64,000 nt of DNA from Variovorax sp. 770b2 (GCF_900115685.1 NZ_FOXJ01000012.1:56388-120387), one strand, 5' to 3'; counted from the stretch's first letter, positions 51,948-60,961 are shown. Notes: generated by a model from the letters alone, not told the origin. Made by a program: numbers and translations.

Positions 51948-53691
51948 CGTCTTCTGAAGCCTTTGGCACGACGAAATCAAGGGCGTCCGTCAGGTAATCT
52001 GGCGAGGTCACATCCTCGTCTGTTGAGTAGAGGTTGAACGCGAGCAACTGTGCGAAGCGGCCCTTCTGAACGCTCTCGAGATTGGGGCCGCGCTGGAACA
52101 TGCCGCAATAGAGCGCCTTCGCCCGTTCTCCCGGGGTCGACAGGTCGTCTATTTCCGCTTCTACGTCCTTGCCGATAACCGGATGCATCTCCTTTAGTGC
52201 CGAGAGCATGTGCATGCGACAACTTCTCTCGAGGGCTAGGTCGTACTCCAGCGTCTTCTTGGCAAAGAAGCATTGAATGAACTCGTCTTCGCTATCCTGC
52301 AGCTTCAATGCATTGGGTGAAAGGGTGAGCGAACTCTTTTTCGTCGGGAAGACATCTGCAGCTGGGTCTGCGTCGGTGATGACAGCCACAGGAATTTGCA
52401 TCGCGTCCTTGCCGAACAGCGGCAGAAAACAGTCGAAGTTCAGGCCATCGGTGCTAATGATGCTGACCGAATGCTTGCGCAGGTCGATGTTTGCCTTCTT
52501 CGCCAGCGCCTCAACGATGAACAGTTCGGCGGTTCCTTCAACGAGTATGAGCCTCCTTGCGAAGAACAGTTCGGCACGGGTGACGTTAAGGTAGCGCTGG
52601 AGCTTTTCCTTCTTCCCTTTCCCGAACTCCACGTCACGAGGTGCGAAGACGGCCGGGCCCGACGGACTCTCATACACGCAACAGATAGAGTCGATATCGG
52701 CAAGGGCGGCAAAGTTTGGGGAATGGCTGGTGACGAACACCTGTACGGCACGTTGACCTTTATCCGGCTTCTCGACCGTCTTCAGATAGTCCAGAAGAAC
52801 GGCCTGTAGCTGAGGGTGAAGGTGGGCTTCCGGTTCTTCGACTATGAGCCCGCAGTAGGACGCCGAGTTGTTCAGCGACAACTCGCTGAGCACGACGGCC
52901 ATGAAGATGAGGTTGTTGAAGCCCAGACCGTTCTGTTCGACCTCCATTCCCGCCACGGAAAGGCCAATGCGCGCGGCGAAGCGTGCGAAATCACTTGGGC
53001 TGAGCTCAAGGTCCAGCAGTTGTGCCAGCTCGGGACCCAGCATCGCCTTGTGCTTGTCGCCGATAACCGTGTTCGTAGTTGAGAGGGGTGGCTTCGGCTT
53101 GATATCTTCATCGAACGCCTTCAGCAATTCTTGCAACTTCTCGCGCTCCGGCTGCTGTGAGAGCCGATGAAGTAACTTGGACAGCTGACTGAATCGCCCC
53201 GGCTTCAGGCCGGAGGCCGGGTCACGAAGAGGCTGGAGATAGACCGCCCGAAGCTCTTCCAGCATGTCAGTCGTCAGCGCGTTCTCTTCGTGGTCGCCAA
53301 CCCAGCGCCGCACTTTTAGCCGCCCGCCGAGCTCGGCTTGCGTGTACTGAATGGTGAACGAGGCTTCGTACGACGCTTTTGTTGCATCCTCTGCAGTAAA
53401 GGGCTTGAGCGCGGTGATGAAGTCTGCCTCCTCCTGGGTCTTCAGTCCTCGGAATGCGAACGTGAAGCGGGCCTCGGTACTACGCGCGCCGGCCTTCGGC
53501 TGATGCAGGTCGAGTTCCGTCAGCCTCAGGTTACCTTCATCATTTGCCGAGAGCAGCACCCGCAGTGCGTCCACCACCGCGGTCTTCCCGCCATTGTTCG
53601 GGCCGATGATGACGTTCAGGCCTTCCTTGAATTGGAGCGTCAGGTCGTTGAACCGCCGGAAACCTTGAATGCGCAGTTGGTGCAGGTACAT
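51934..53691 (-). CDS. gajA: Gabija protein GajA (OLD-family ATPase-TOPRIM nuclease)
   Basis: 585 residues from ATG 53691 (MYLHQLRIQGFRRF). Residues 1-330 are an SMC/RecF-like ATPase: Walker A GPNNGGKT (30-37), Walker B GLIVEEPEAHLHP (near 290) and VTSHSPNF. A TOPRIM domain follows with LILVEGTAEL (near 395) and VITDADP (near 455), the Glu and Asp clusters that bind metal for DNA nicking. This is the canonical GajA layout and length. It is followed by overlapping gajB. The pair should recognise and nick phage DNA when nucleotide levels drop. Confidence 0.94.
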   Translation of the reverse strand: MYLHQLRIQGFRRFNDLTLQFKEGLNVIIGPNNGGKTAVVDALRVLLSANDEGNLRLTELDLHQPKAGARSTEARFTFAFRGLKTQEEADFITALKPFTAEDATKASYEASFTIQYTQAELGGRLKVRRWVGDHEENALTTDMLEELRAVYLQPLRDPASGLKPGRFSQLSKLLHRLSQQPEREKLQELLKAFDEDIKPKPPLSTTNTVIGDKHKAMLGPELAQLLDLELSPSDFARFAARIGLSVAGMEVEQNGLGFNNLIFMAVVLSELSLNNSASYCGLIVEEPEAHLHPQLQAVLLDYLKTVEKPDKGQRAVQVFVTSHSPNFAALADIDSICCVYESPSGPAVFAPRDVEFGKGKKEKLQRYLNVTRAELFFARRLILVEGTAELFIVEALAKKANIDLRKHSVSIISTDGLNFDCFLPLFGKDAMQIPVAVITDADPAADVFPTKKSSLTLSPNALKLQDSEDEFIQCFFAKKTLEYDLALERSCRMHMLSALKEMHPVIGKDVEAEIDDLSTPGERAKALYCGMFQRGPNLESVQKGRFAQLLAFNLYSTDEDVTSPDYLTDALDFVVPKASEDDGVL

Positions 53692-53928
53692 CTTTGGACG
53701 AAGGACGACTGGGCGAGGTCGCACAGCAATGGAGATAGGGGCGACCGAAAAGCTATGCTCAAGGTCGAGAACACGCTTTGTAACTCACAAGGGATTTCAG
53801 TTCGCTGAAGTGGTGTGGACTTGAAGCACGGCGGCGGCCGGTATCCCCGGCTGGCACTGAGACTGAAGGAACTGAATCGCTTGCGTTGGCCGAGGCGGTT
53901 GGCTCCAATTCTTGAACAAAGATAACCC
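53692..53928. promoter_or_regulatory. Divergent promoter region of Gabija and the 486-aa gene
   Basis: 237 bp between divergent starts (53691 and 53929). Both promoters must lie here, but I could not pick convincing -35/-10 pairs. No operator-like palindrome stood out. Confidence 0.5.
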
Positions 53929-55389
53929 ATGACTCCGCCTGCACTTCCTGTAAAAAAGGGCTCACCAAAGCTACGGAGCTCGGGCAATGCGTTCGACTAC
54001 TACGTTCCGCTGAACCTGGGCGTAAAACCCAACCCGCCGGTACCAACGGGAGGGGCCAAAACGGTCAAAGCCTACAAGTTCATCAAAGCGCATTTCAAAA
54101 AGGTCCGCCGCTCGCCGTTCGGCCCAAAGTCAGTCCTCCCAGCTCGCAAGGTGGTGCGAGATATCGAAGTCATCCGCGCAGCCTTGGAATGTGGTTACGG
54201 CAAGCGCGTCGACTGGACCGCGATGCTGGTCCTAAGCCGACTTGACGCGCAAGACTTGACCAACTACCTAATTGCGCGGCTGCAAATGCTGCTGGCCTGT
54301 ATCCGTGTCGACGGCCAGAATGCTCGGGCGCTGCGAACGTTCTACAAGAAGATGGAGAGCTCAGAAAAGGCAGCTATCTCTTTTCTGGCCGGCAGCATTG
54401 GCGCCTTTCTGACCGCTCGAATATGGCTCAAGGGGGCGGGGGAGAGGATGGATGCTTTTCTTCACGTTGGTATCTATACAAAGGCGGTTGTCGGCGGGTC
54501 GAATCATGTAGGGTATTTCTCGACAGCCAGCAAGTGGCCAGACTACCTGGCCCGAACCGTGTCGGGTCAATGGCATGTGTTTGAGAGCAAAGGCGGCGCA
54601 AAGCGGTCTCGATGGCAGCGCCTTGCCGAGGGCTTGCTGCAGCTTCAAGGTACGCCTCACATCGGCTGGGCCGGGCAGCCTCCGGTAGCGGTCACATCGG
54701 TCGTCTGCGTGCACACCAGCGTAGACGCAGGGCAGCCCATGCAAGTCACAGTGGTTGACCCCCCGCCTGACCAAGGTCAGCCCATGCATCTACCGCCGCT
54801 GGAACTTCTTGCCTCGGTAGCGACGCTGATGAAGTATCTCGAAACGCTCCAACAGTTCAGAGCGCTAACCGATACCGTCGTGGATGTCGCGCTAGATGGT
54901 CCTGGGTTCTGGGTACAGCGTGATAGCCGCCAGTTCCCAGGCGTAAAAGTTGGGGTGCCGCGAAGATTCTTCGAACTTGAAGACGATACCCGTGACCGAT
55001 TGGGCATGTTCATCGCAGCTAGAGATGCACTTGAGCCTTCAGGGTCTCCAAGCTCTCGTCGTCAGACGGACGCGGCATTCGGAAAAGCTATGGATACGCT
55101 GCTCGGTGTCGATGCACGACGACTCCGAGATAGCCCGCAACGTATTGCCATCGATGGCTTGTTGCCTCTTCGACAAAATCGAAAAGAATTTCTCGTTAAG
55201 ACCAGCCAGATGCTGGAGCTTGATCGGCTGGCTGAAGGCGTGCATGGGCTTTTGGTGGAAGCCTCCATAACGACGCTAGATGATGACGGAAAGGATATTC
55301 GGACCACGGGCGGACTCCGGCTAATGGCGGCGCCACCAAAGGACGACGTTGACTCTGCGGCCCAGGTTGTGGAGCGACCACGAGCCTAG
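53929..55389 (+). CDS. Unknown protein with PD-(D/E)XK-like core
   Basis: 486 residues from ATG 53929 (MTPPALPVKKGSP). Helical N-terminal half. A restriction-nuclease-like core at about 195-235 reads STASKWPDYLART (P204-D205), then GQWHVFESKGGAKR (E219-x-K221): the PD...ExK pattern with a 14-residue spacing. The following IGWAGQPPVAVTSVVCVHT strand fits the core. No known family. It is 31 bp upstream of the DUF6035 gene, so the two are probably co-transcribed, and it is divergent from Gabija. Candidate two-gene nuclease system. Confidence 0.62.
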   Translation: MTPPALPVKKGSPKLRSSGNAFDYYVPLNLGVKPNPPVPTGGAKTVKAYKFIKAHFKKVRRSPFGPKSVLPARKVVRDIEVIRAALECGYGKRVDWTAMLVLSRLDAQDLTNYLIARLQMLLACIRVDGQNARALRTFYKKMESSEKAAISFLAGSIGAFLTARIWLKGAGERMDAFLHVGIYTKAVVGGSNHVGYFSTASKWPDYLARTVSGQWHVFESKGGAKRSRWQRLAEGLLQLQGTPHIGWAGQPPVAVTSVVCVHTSVDAGQPMQVTVVDPPPDQGQPMHLPPLELLASVATLMKYLETLQQFRALTDTVVDVALDGPGFWVQRDSRQFPGVKVGVPRRFFELEDDTRDRLGMFIAARDALEPSGSPSSRRQTDAAFGKAMDTLLGVDARRLRDSPQRIAIDGLLPLRQNRKEFLVKTSQMLELDRLAEGVHGLLVEASITTLDDDGKDIRTTGGLRLMAAPPKDDVDSAAQVVERPRA

Positions 55390-55420
55390 GCTTTGATGAC
55401 TACGGAGGTAGATTGAGCAC

Positions 55421-56809
55421 ATGACGGCCGCAGAACTTCGTATAGTCAATCGCTTCGGCGTTGAGGCTCCCGCTATCCCAATAGTTTTCGACACAGAAGC
55501 TGGCGTTGAAGTGCATACAGACACCTTGCTCACATCGGACGAGGCAGTCGTCATGCAGCTCCGCTTCGACGTGAAGCGTTTGATTAAGGAGGACCGGGCG
55601 AAGTACCTGTGTCCGGAGTGCTTTGTCCCGGTTTCCTTGGTTTCACGCAAAGAGTCGCGGCGCTTCTTCTTCCGGCACTTGGTTGAAGACGGCAGCTGTA
55701 GCGCCGTTACTCGAGGCGAGCTCTCTCAGGCCGACATAAACGCACGCAAGTACAACGGTGCAAAAGAGAGCTTTCTTCATCGGGAGATGAAGCAATGGCT
55801 TGCAGACTCCCTTCGGGCGAGCAACTTGTTCACGAACATCGCCCAAGAGGCCAGATGGAAAGGGGCCATCACGGGGGCATGGCGCAAGCCAGATGTCAGT
55901 GCGATGTATGGTGAACTGAAGATTGCTTTCGAAGTCCAGCTCTCCACCACGTTCCTGGATGTCATCGCAGAGCGATGGAGCTTCTATCAAAAGGAGGGCG
56001 GCCTCGTCATTTGGGTGTTTGCGCGCTTTGACGATGAACGCCGCCGACTGACGCAGGACGACTTGTTCTTCATCAACAATCAGAACGCCTTCGTTGTGTC
56101 CAAGGCCACCAGGGATGCCTCTCTGGCTGCCAAGAACTTTCTCATGGACTGCGCGTGGGCCGAACCTGCGCTTTCGCATATCTTGCCAACCCTGGGTCGC
56201 GCTCGTGTTTCGTTCTCCGAGCTGACGCTCGACACCGTTCGTCAACAGGCCTATTACTTTGACCACCAGGGACAGAGGGCTGAGCTCCAGGCGGATTTGG
56301 AGGAAGAGCGTCGTAACTGGCCAGCCTATTTCGAGGAGTGGTGGCTGGAAGTGGCCGGTCGAAGGTCTTCACATGAAGACCAGGAGGACCACATTTGGGG
56401 GTTCCCGGAAAGTGCACCAGTACATTGGAACGATTGGGGGATGCTGCGCGAAACCTGTCTTGTCGCATACGGCACAGAGAAATCGCGGTACTTGCCAGTG
56501 GCCATGCTGAATGTTTTCTACTCGGCCAAGCACGGCAAGCCTATAGGAATCCGCCGGCGCCACTTTATCGAGGTCGCGCACTATGTGGTCGAGTCGTATC
56601 CGAAGTACCTGCGCTGGTTCCGCCGAGCGCTCGATGTGTTCGAACGCGGTCCGCTTCTGGCGGCGCAGGACCAAAGCGGGAAATGGGCAATCAAGGTCAA
56701 GCGCTACAAGCAAGCGATAAAGGACCGGGACACTCGCTACGAGGTGGACGAGACGCACAGACAACTGTTCGAGTGGCTCTTCCCCGAACTCGCCCCGTTG
56801 CCCCGGTAG
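55421..56809 (+). CDS. DUF6035 / CoiA-like nuclease-fold protein
   Basis: 462 residues from ATG 55421. It has a zinc pair CPEC (64-67) within KYLCPECFVPVSLVSRKESR, a helix FLHREMKQWLADSL (118-131), then P157-D158 (WRKPDVSAMYG) and E171-x-Q173 (IAFEVQLSTTFLDVIAER), the PD...ExQ core shared by DUF6035 and competence protein CoiA. It continues with WVFARFDDERR and a long helical C-terminal half. The zinc ribbon followed by a VSR-like nuclease fold suggests a DNA-processing enzyme. Partner of the preceding 486-aa protein. Confidence 0.75.
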   Translation: MTAAELRIVNRFGVEAPAIPIVFDTEAGVEVHTDTLLTSDEAVVMQLRFDVKRLIKEDRAKYLCPECFVPVSLVSRKESRRFFFRHLVEDGSCSAVTRGELSQADINARKYNGAKESFLHREMKQWLADSLRASNLFTNIAQEARWKGAITGAWRKPDVSAMYGELKIAFEVQLSTTFLDVIAERWSFYQKEGGLVIWVFARFDDERRRLTQDDLFFINNQNAFVVSKATRDASLAAKNFLMDCAWAEPALSHILPTLGRARVSFSELTLDTVRQQAYYFDHQGQRAELQADLEEERRNWPAYFEEWWLEVAGRRSSHEDQEDHIWGFPESAPVHWNDWGMLRETCLVAYGTEKSRYLPVAMLNVFYSAKHGKPIGIRRRHFIEVAHYVVESYPKYLRWFRRALDVFERGPLLAAQDQSGKWAIKVKRYKQAIKDRDTRYEVDETHRQLFEWLFPELAPLPR

Positions 56810-57181
56810 TGCACGAGGATGGGCTTGTCATGGTCGTAGATCGGCACTTGCCAGCCTTGCTTCTAAAGCAACGTCAGTTCTGTACAAGGGAAAGTCATCA
56901 ACTGCGGCGCCCTGTCCGGCTGCTTTGGCTGCAAAGCCTACGCCCAGAGGCGCAGACCCTATGCCAGTATCGGACCTAGTCCATGCATAGCGGCTTCTCG
57001 AAAAGCGGTGATTGGCTGGCTCTTGCAGATTTAGTCTTGTTGCTGTACTACCGACCTTCACTTAACCCCCTTAGGCGCACCAGTGAACAGTCCGAGGGCG
57101 CGGTTCGAATTACCCGTAACGCATACCTCTGCGGAAGGACCCGTGCCGTTGGTCTGCCTGCCCGACACCTCGTTGAGCCGC
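56810..57181. other. Intergenic before IS3, no gene supported
   Basis: 372 bp of mixed sequence. GGTTCGAATTACC near 57113 looks superficially like a T-loop but lacks a stem and acceptor. Nothing else was recognised. Confidence 0.4.
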
Positions 57182-57202
57182 AACTGAATCGCCCCGGATT
57201 CC

Positions 57203-58231
57203 CTAGACACTTTTGAGCCGTTGGAAATGGCGTCGCTCGAACTCTATGGGCGACAAGTCGCCAGCGGTGTTGTGGCGACGCCTGGGGTTATAGAACATCT
57301 CGATGTAGTTGAAGACATCTGCCTTGGCCTCATCGCGCGTCGAATAGATCTGTCGGCGAATGCGCTCTCGCTTGAGCAATTGGAAGAAGCTCTCTGCGAC
57401 TGCGTTGTCATGGCAGTTGCCGCGCCGGCTCATGCTGCTCACCAGGTTGTGATCGCGCAGGAAGCCTTGCCAGTCATGGCTGGTGAACTGGCTGCCTTGG
57501 TCGGAATGCACGGTGACCGTCGCTTTGGGTTGGCGCCGCCACAAAGCCATCAACAAAGCATTGAGGGCCAATTCGGTATCGATGCGGTGCCCCATGGACC
57601 AACCGATGACATGGCGCGAGAACAGGTCGATCACCACGCTCAGATACAGCCAGCCCTCGTGGGTACGGATGTAGGTGATGTCCGTGACCCAGGACTGGTT
57701 GGGCTCGCTGACGATGAAGCGTCGCTGCAGATGATTGGGGGCGACCACGGCAGGCTTGCCACCACGACTCCCAGGCCGTCGGCGGTAGCCCGTCTGGGAG
57801 CGCAGCCCCTCGAGCTTGAGCAGACGAGCCACGCGATGCTTGCCGCATGTCTCGCCCAGATCGCGCATGTCCATGGTCAGCTTGCGGTAGCCATAGATGC
57901 CGCCACTCTCCAGCCAGGCGTGCTTGAGAAGGCCCAGCAGACGTTGATCGTCCTTGCCACGAAAACTCATCGGCTCGACCTTCCAGGCGTAGTAGCCGCT
58001 AGGGTGAACGGCCATGACCTTGCACAGCCTGCGAACGCTGTGCTCGCCTTCATGGCGCTCGATGAATGCGTACTTCACCCGGACTGCTTGGCAAAGTACG
58101 CTGCGGCCTTTTTTAGGATGTCGCGCTCCTCGGTCACACGCTTGAGCTCGGCCTTCAGCCGCCGCAGTTCGTCTGTCTGCGACACCTGCGCCTGCCGATA
58201 ACCGGTCGGCACGCGCTGGGCCTTGATCCAT
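57203..58231 (-). CDS. IS3 OrfB transposase (made by -1 frameshift from OrfA)
   Basis: The credible protein begins around VKYAFIERHEGEHSVRRL and is expressed as an OrfAB fusion. The frame upstream to 58231 simply overlaps orfA. An HTH_21 region (LGLLKHAWLESGGIYGYRKL) precedes the DDE core: D in WVTDITYIRT, D in VHSDQGSQFTS and E in AVAESFFQLLKRE. It ends with the standard FYNPRRRHNTAG. The frameshift site A-AAA-AAG is at 58114-58108 on the minus strand. The reading frame is intact, so the element may be active. Confidence 0.9.
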   Translation of the reverse strand: MDQGPARADRLSAGAGVADRRTAAAEGRAQACDRGARHPKKGRSVLCQAVRVKYAFIERHEGEHSVRRLCKVMAVHPSGYYAWKVEPMSFRGKDDQRLLGLLKHAWLESGGIYGYRKLTMDMRDLGETCGKHRVARLLKLEGLRSQTGYRRRPGSRGGKPAVVAPNHLQRRFIVSEPNQSWVTDITYIRTHEGWLYLSVVIDLFSRHVIGWSMGHRIDTELALNALLMALWRRQPKATVTVHSDQGSQFTSHDWQGFLRDHNLVSSMSRRGNCHDNAVAESFFQLLKRERIRRQIYSTRDEAKADVFNYIEMFYNPRRRHNTAGDLSPIEFERRHFQRLKSV

Positions 58232-58353
58232 TGATAAAGACTGTGCTGACTCACGCCCAGCCGGGCCGACACATCGGCCACCTTGTGGCCGCGCTCGGTG
58301 ATCTGCTTGACCGCTTCGGCCTTGAATTCTTCGGGATATCTCTGCTTACTCAT
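58075..58353 (-). CDS. IS3 OrfA (HTH protein)
   Basis: 92 residues: MSKQRYPEEFKAEAVKQI, then the HTH GHKVADVSARLGVSQHSLYQWI and a leucine-zipper-like tail (DELRRLKAELKRVTEERDIL). The slippery A6G heptamer falls at codons LKK near the end. A -1 shift joins it to OrfB to give the active transposase, while unshifted OrfA is the usual regulator. Confidence 0.92.
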   Translation of the reverse strand: MSKQRYPEEFKAEAVKQITERGHKVADVSARLGVSQHSLYQWIKAQRVPTGYRQAQVSQTDELRRLKAELKRVTEERDILKKAAAYFAKQSG

Positions 58354-58559
58354 GGCACCTCCTATTGGGCCTCAGGTTTGAGGCTCAGAGGTGTCTAGAA
58401 AACCCGGGGCGATTCAGTTCAGAAGCCCTTGTACATCAAGGACATAATCTGAAAAAGGCGGCTCAAGCGGCATCACCGAATCTCACAAATTTCCGTTCTT
58501 GCGCGCACCCCATGGTGTGCCCCACACTGCTTTCAAACGCAGTTGATTTTGGATACGCC

Positions 58560-59612
58560 ATGGGGCACCTCAACGAGCTTCAGATTAAGGCGGCGGCGCC
58601 GCGGGACAAAGAATATTGCTGGCGGACGGCGACGGTCTCTACCTTCGCGTGCGCCCGACCGGCAAGGCGTGGGTTTATCGCTACAAGCGGTATTCCAAGG
58701 AGGCCAAGCTCAGCATCGGGCACTACCCGGTCGTGACGCTTGCGGCTGCGCGCAGGAGGGCGCGTGCAGGAAGAGCGCGATCGCGTTGCGCGCCCTAATA
58801 CCTTTGAACGCACCTTCCGCGCCTGACATGCGCAGGCGCGGAAGGACCGGGAATGGTCGGCAGGCTATGCCGAGAAGGTGATGCGCTACCTGGAACTGCA
58901 CATCTTCCCGTGGATCGGTGCGCTGGTCATAGAGGCCATCTTGATGACCGAGGTGGTCCGATGCTTTCACCGCATCTAGGAGCGCGGTAACCTGGAGACG
59001 GCGCAGCGCGTGCGCGGGGCAGTACAACACGTGTTCCAGTACGCCGTCGCTGTGGGCACGCTGGAGCCGGCCAGAAATTTCTTGAACAGCAGTACGGCTG
59101 GTCTGCCGCCTCGCACGCGCCACTATGCAGCCATCACGCACCCGCAGAAGCTCGGCCAGTTGCTTCGAGACATGCGTACATACAACGAGAGCGTGATCAC
59201 TCGCGCGGCCCTGCAGCTCTCGCCCTTGTTGTTCCAGCGGCCTGGTCAGTTGCGGTTAGCGCACTGGGAAGATGTGGAGAAGATCAAGCTGCGGGAGTGG
59301 AAGAAGCGCGATGTACGCACGCCGGCTCATCTGGTACCGCTGCCGACGCAGGCGGTCGAGATCCTGCGTGACATCCACCCGCGTACCGGTCCGAGTGGGC
59401 CGATCTTCCGAAGCATGTCGAAGCGTTCCGAGAAGACGCGCTATATGAGCGACAACACCATCAACAGTGCGCTGCGCACGCTGGGATACGACTTAAAGGA
59501 GCAGATCACAGGCCACGGGTTCCGGGCTACTGCCCGGACCCTGATTCGCGAGCTGCTGGGGCTCGACCTTCATCTAAAGCGTAAGGTCGTGCGCCGTCGC
59601 GTAGGCGACTAG
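58560..59612 (+). pseudogene. P4-type tyrosine integrase, heavily decayed
   Basis: Three frames are needed to follow one protein. MGHLNELQIKAAAPRDKEY is followed by a frameshift into LADGDGLYLRVRPTGKAW and IGHYPVVTLAAARRRA. A second break follows, then FERTFRA-stop-HAQARKDREW and YAEKVMRYLELHIFPWIG, then another in-frame stop at 58977-58979. Finally come the catalytic parts FQRPGQLRLAHWEDVE (Arg), VPLPTQAVEILRDIH and HGFRATARTLIREL (His-x-x-Arg). The end with the LxH and Tyr nucleophile is missing, because homology stops at about 59560. It is dead and marks the right side of a former island. Confidence 0.85.
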
Positions 59613-59687
59613 GTGCTCGGCCTCCATCTGCAGGCGCTGGATCTCGTGCGCGCGCACGCGCTCGGGCGAGGTGTCGAGCAGGTTCAC
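59574..59687 (-). CDS. Short ORF, possible 5' fragment of a lost gene
   Basis: 37 codons from GTG 59687 with AGGAGC six bases before it: NLLDTSPERVRAHEIQRLQM, then EAEHLVAYATAH and a stop created at the junction with the integrase remnant. The good ribosome site and helical composition suggest the beginning of a real gene whose remainder was lost. Its function is unknown. Confidence 0.4.
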   Translation of the reverse strand: MNLLDTSPERVRAHEIQRLQMEAEHLVAYATAHDLTL

Positions 59688-59713
59688 AATTCGCTCCTAG
59701 GATGGAGTGAGAA

Positions 59714-60400
59714 ATGAAAGAGAAACTGCTGAGCTGGGGCACGTTGATTTGCCTCGCGGTGCTTACGTGTTTGCTGCTGGTGCAAACGCTTGCCATCTAT
59801 CCGGGAGTGCCGGCAATACGGTGGTTCTTCGCGACAGCCGCCGTCGCCATTGCGCGCTCGGATGGACCCGCCTGGGTGCAGGCGGTTGGTTCGATAGTTG
59901 CAATCGCTGCTGCCATCGGGATCGCGATGTGGCAACGGCAAGGCGATCAGGCGAAGGAGAAGCGCGCGGCCCAAGCGCGAGACAAGACCATCGCTGACAT
60001 GGCGGCCGACTCTCTCCGAATCTTCGAGCGCGTGCGTGACTTGGAAAGCGAGATGCAGCCAGATCGAGAGACGAACCGAGTCAGCCAGCACGCGGTCCTT
60101 CAATACCTGAACTACAAAATTCGCGGGCCGGAACGTCTTGATCACGACCTGTTCGCCGCGAGGGCCTACATGGATGCCATGCAACGAGTGGCGGTGGTCG
60201 ACTTGGCCGATGCCAAGGCATCCGCCGCGCTGATCGGCGCATTGTTCGGTCTTCAAACCCTCGTGGGGCATCTGGAACTTATGCGCGAGTCGTTTGCGCC
60301 CGAGGACTCGCGTGCTCATTTCTTGTTCGGGGGTGTGCTCGGCGCGGAGATGGCGGTCTCCAAAGCGCACGCGCTCTTCGTGAGTCGTTCCAAGGTGTGA
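59714..60400 (+). CDS. Membrane protein with WVQAxGSI segment (paralogue of 61431 gene)
   Basis: 228 residues from ATG 59714. One N-terminal membrane segment at about 10-30 (LICLAVLTCLLLVQTLAIYP) and a second at about 54-72 (WVQAVGSIVAIAAAIGIAMW). These are followed by a basic cytoplasmic stretch (RQGDQAKEKRAAQARDK) and a helical soluble domain. The WVQAxGSIxAI...W segment recurs in the gene at 61431-62063, so the two are related. This membrane-anchor-plus-helical-domain plan is common in small accessory or phage-borne proteins of unknown function. Confidence 0.65.
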   Translation: MKEKLLSWGTLICLAVLTCLLLVQTLAIYPGVPAIRWFFATAAVAIARSDGPAWVQAVGSIVAIAAAIGIAMWQRQGDQAKEKRAAQARDKTIADMAADSLRIFERVRDLESEMQPDRETNRVSQHAVLQYLNYKIRGPERLDHDLFAARAYMDAMQRVAVVDLADAKASAALIGALFGLQTLVGHLELMRESFAPEDSRAHFLFGGVLGAEMAVSKAHALFVSRSKV

Positions 60401-60445
60401 GGCGCTGATGACCGTCGGGAATTCACCACCGAGGAAGGTTGCTTG

Positions 60446-60457
60446 GTGCTTCATACT
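60446..60457 (+). promoter_or_regulatory. Conserved GYGCTYCATACT motif, copy 1
   Basis: GTGCTTCATACT ends 27 bp before the ATG at 60484. The same 12-mer (Y = C/T) ends exactly 27 bp before the ATGs at 60988 and 61431. CATACT resembles a -10 box, but no -35 element is evident. Confidence 0.6.
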
Positions 60458-60483
60458 GCTGGCCTCATAACCAGGAGACGACG

Positions 60484-60678
60484 ATGCCAATTCGAAACCC
60501 GAACAGCCTGCCCGATGCGGTGGAGATGCTGCAAAACCAGCACCTCAGCGCGCGGGATTACGTCATGAAAACTCTCAACATTCCCATCAATCGGGAGGAC
60601 TTCGCACTCGCTCTTGTCGGCGTGCTGCAGGTTCTGGCGACGAACGAATTGACCATGGCACAGACAATTGCCAAGTAA
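60484..60678 (+). CDS. Small acidic helical protein
   Basis: 64 residues from ATG 60484 (MPIRNPNSLPDAVEML) with AGGAGACGACG immediately upstream. Helical, no Cys or membrane segment: HLSARDYVMKTLNIPI and FALALVGVLQVLATNELTM. First of a short series of small genes (60484, 60682, 60988, 61431) on the same strand. Unknown family. Confidence 0.65.
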   Translation: MPIRNPNSLPDAVEMLQNQHLSARDYVMKTLNIPINREDFALALVGVLQVLATNELTMAQTIAK

Positions 60679-60681
60679 GCG

Positions 60682-60921
60682 ATGAGGAAGCAGGGGCGCA
60701 CCGCCAAGCAGCTGCAGCAGATGCTGATACAGCGCATCGAAGCCCTGCCGGGCCTTCGAGGCCAGCAGACGGACGTGCACCGCGGAGGTGTGGTTGGCAT
60801 ACGGTCTGAGGAGGGTGGCCCGAACTGGACGGTGCGCGTGGTCTCCGATCGTGGCACGCACCGTGCCGACATCGCGCAGATCATTCGAACGCTGCAGATG
60901 CAGTTCGACCTCGACGATTAA
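60682..60921 (+). CDS. Small hypothetical protein
   Basis: 79 residues from ATG 60682, three bases after the preceding stop, so co-transcribed. A basic N-terminal helix (MRKQGRTAKQLQQMLIQRI) is followed by a beta-rich part (GGPNWTVRVVSDRGTHRADIAQII). It is the size of a DNA- or RNA-binding accessory protein, but no family is recognised. Confidence 0.65.
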   Translation: MRKQGRTAKQLQQMLIQRIEALPGLRGQQTDVHRGGVVGIRSEEGGPNWTVRVVSDRGTHRADIAQIIRTLQMQFDLDD

Positions 60922-60949
60922 TGCGGCGCAGCGTGCTACCGGGAGGGAA

Positions 60950-60961
60950 GCGCTCCATACT
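60950..60961 (+). promoter_or_regulatory. Conserved GYGCTYCATACT motif, copy 2
   Basis: GCGCTCCATACT ends 27 bp before the ATG at 60988, matching the copies at 60446 and 61393 in sequence and spacing. Confidence 0.6.

Larger units (their letters stand above)
57182..58418 (-). mobile_element. IS3-family insertion sequence
   Basis: The ends are inverted repeats: AACTGAATCGCCCCGG at the left (from 57182) and its reverse complement at the right (to 58418). Similarity extends to TCTAGACAC-type sequence further in with four mismatches. No target duplication is evident in the flanks, suggesting old insertion or later rearrangement. It carries orfA and orfB with a frameshift signal. It is inserted just left of the decayed P4 integrase. 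Confidence 0.85.

Noticed and set aside
57108..57125. Possible tRNA T-loop (GGTTCGAATTACC)
   Set aside because: No pairing stem, acceptor or anticodon arm around it.
57221..58201. 326-codon plus-strand frame
   Set aside because: Antisense to the IS3 orfB/orfA, which has the complete DDE set.
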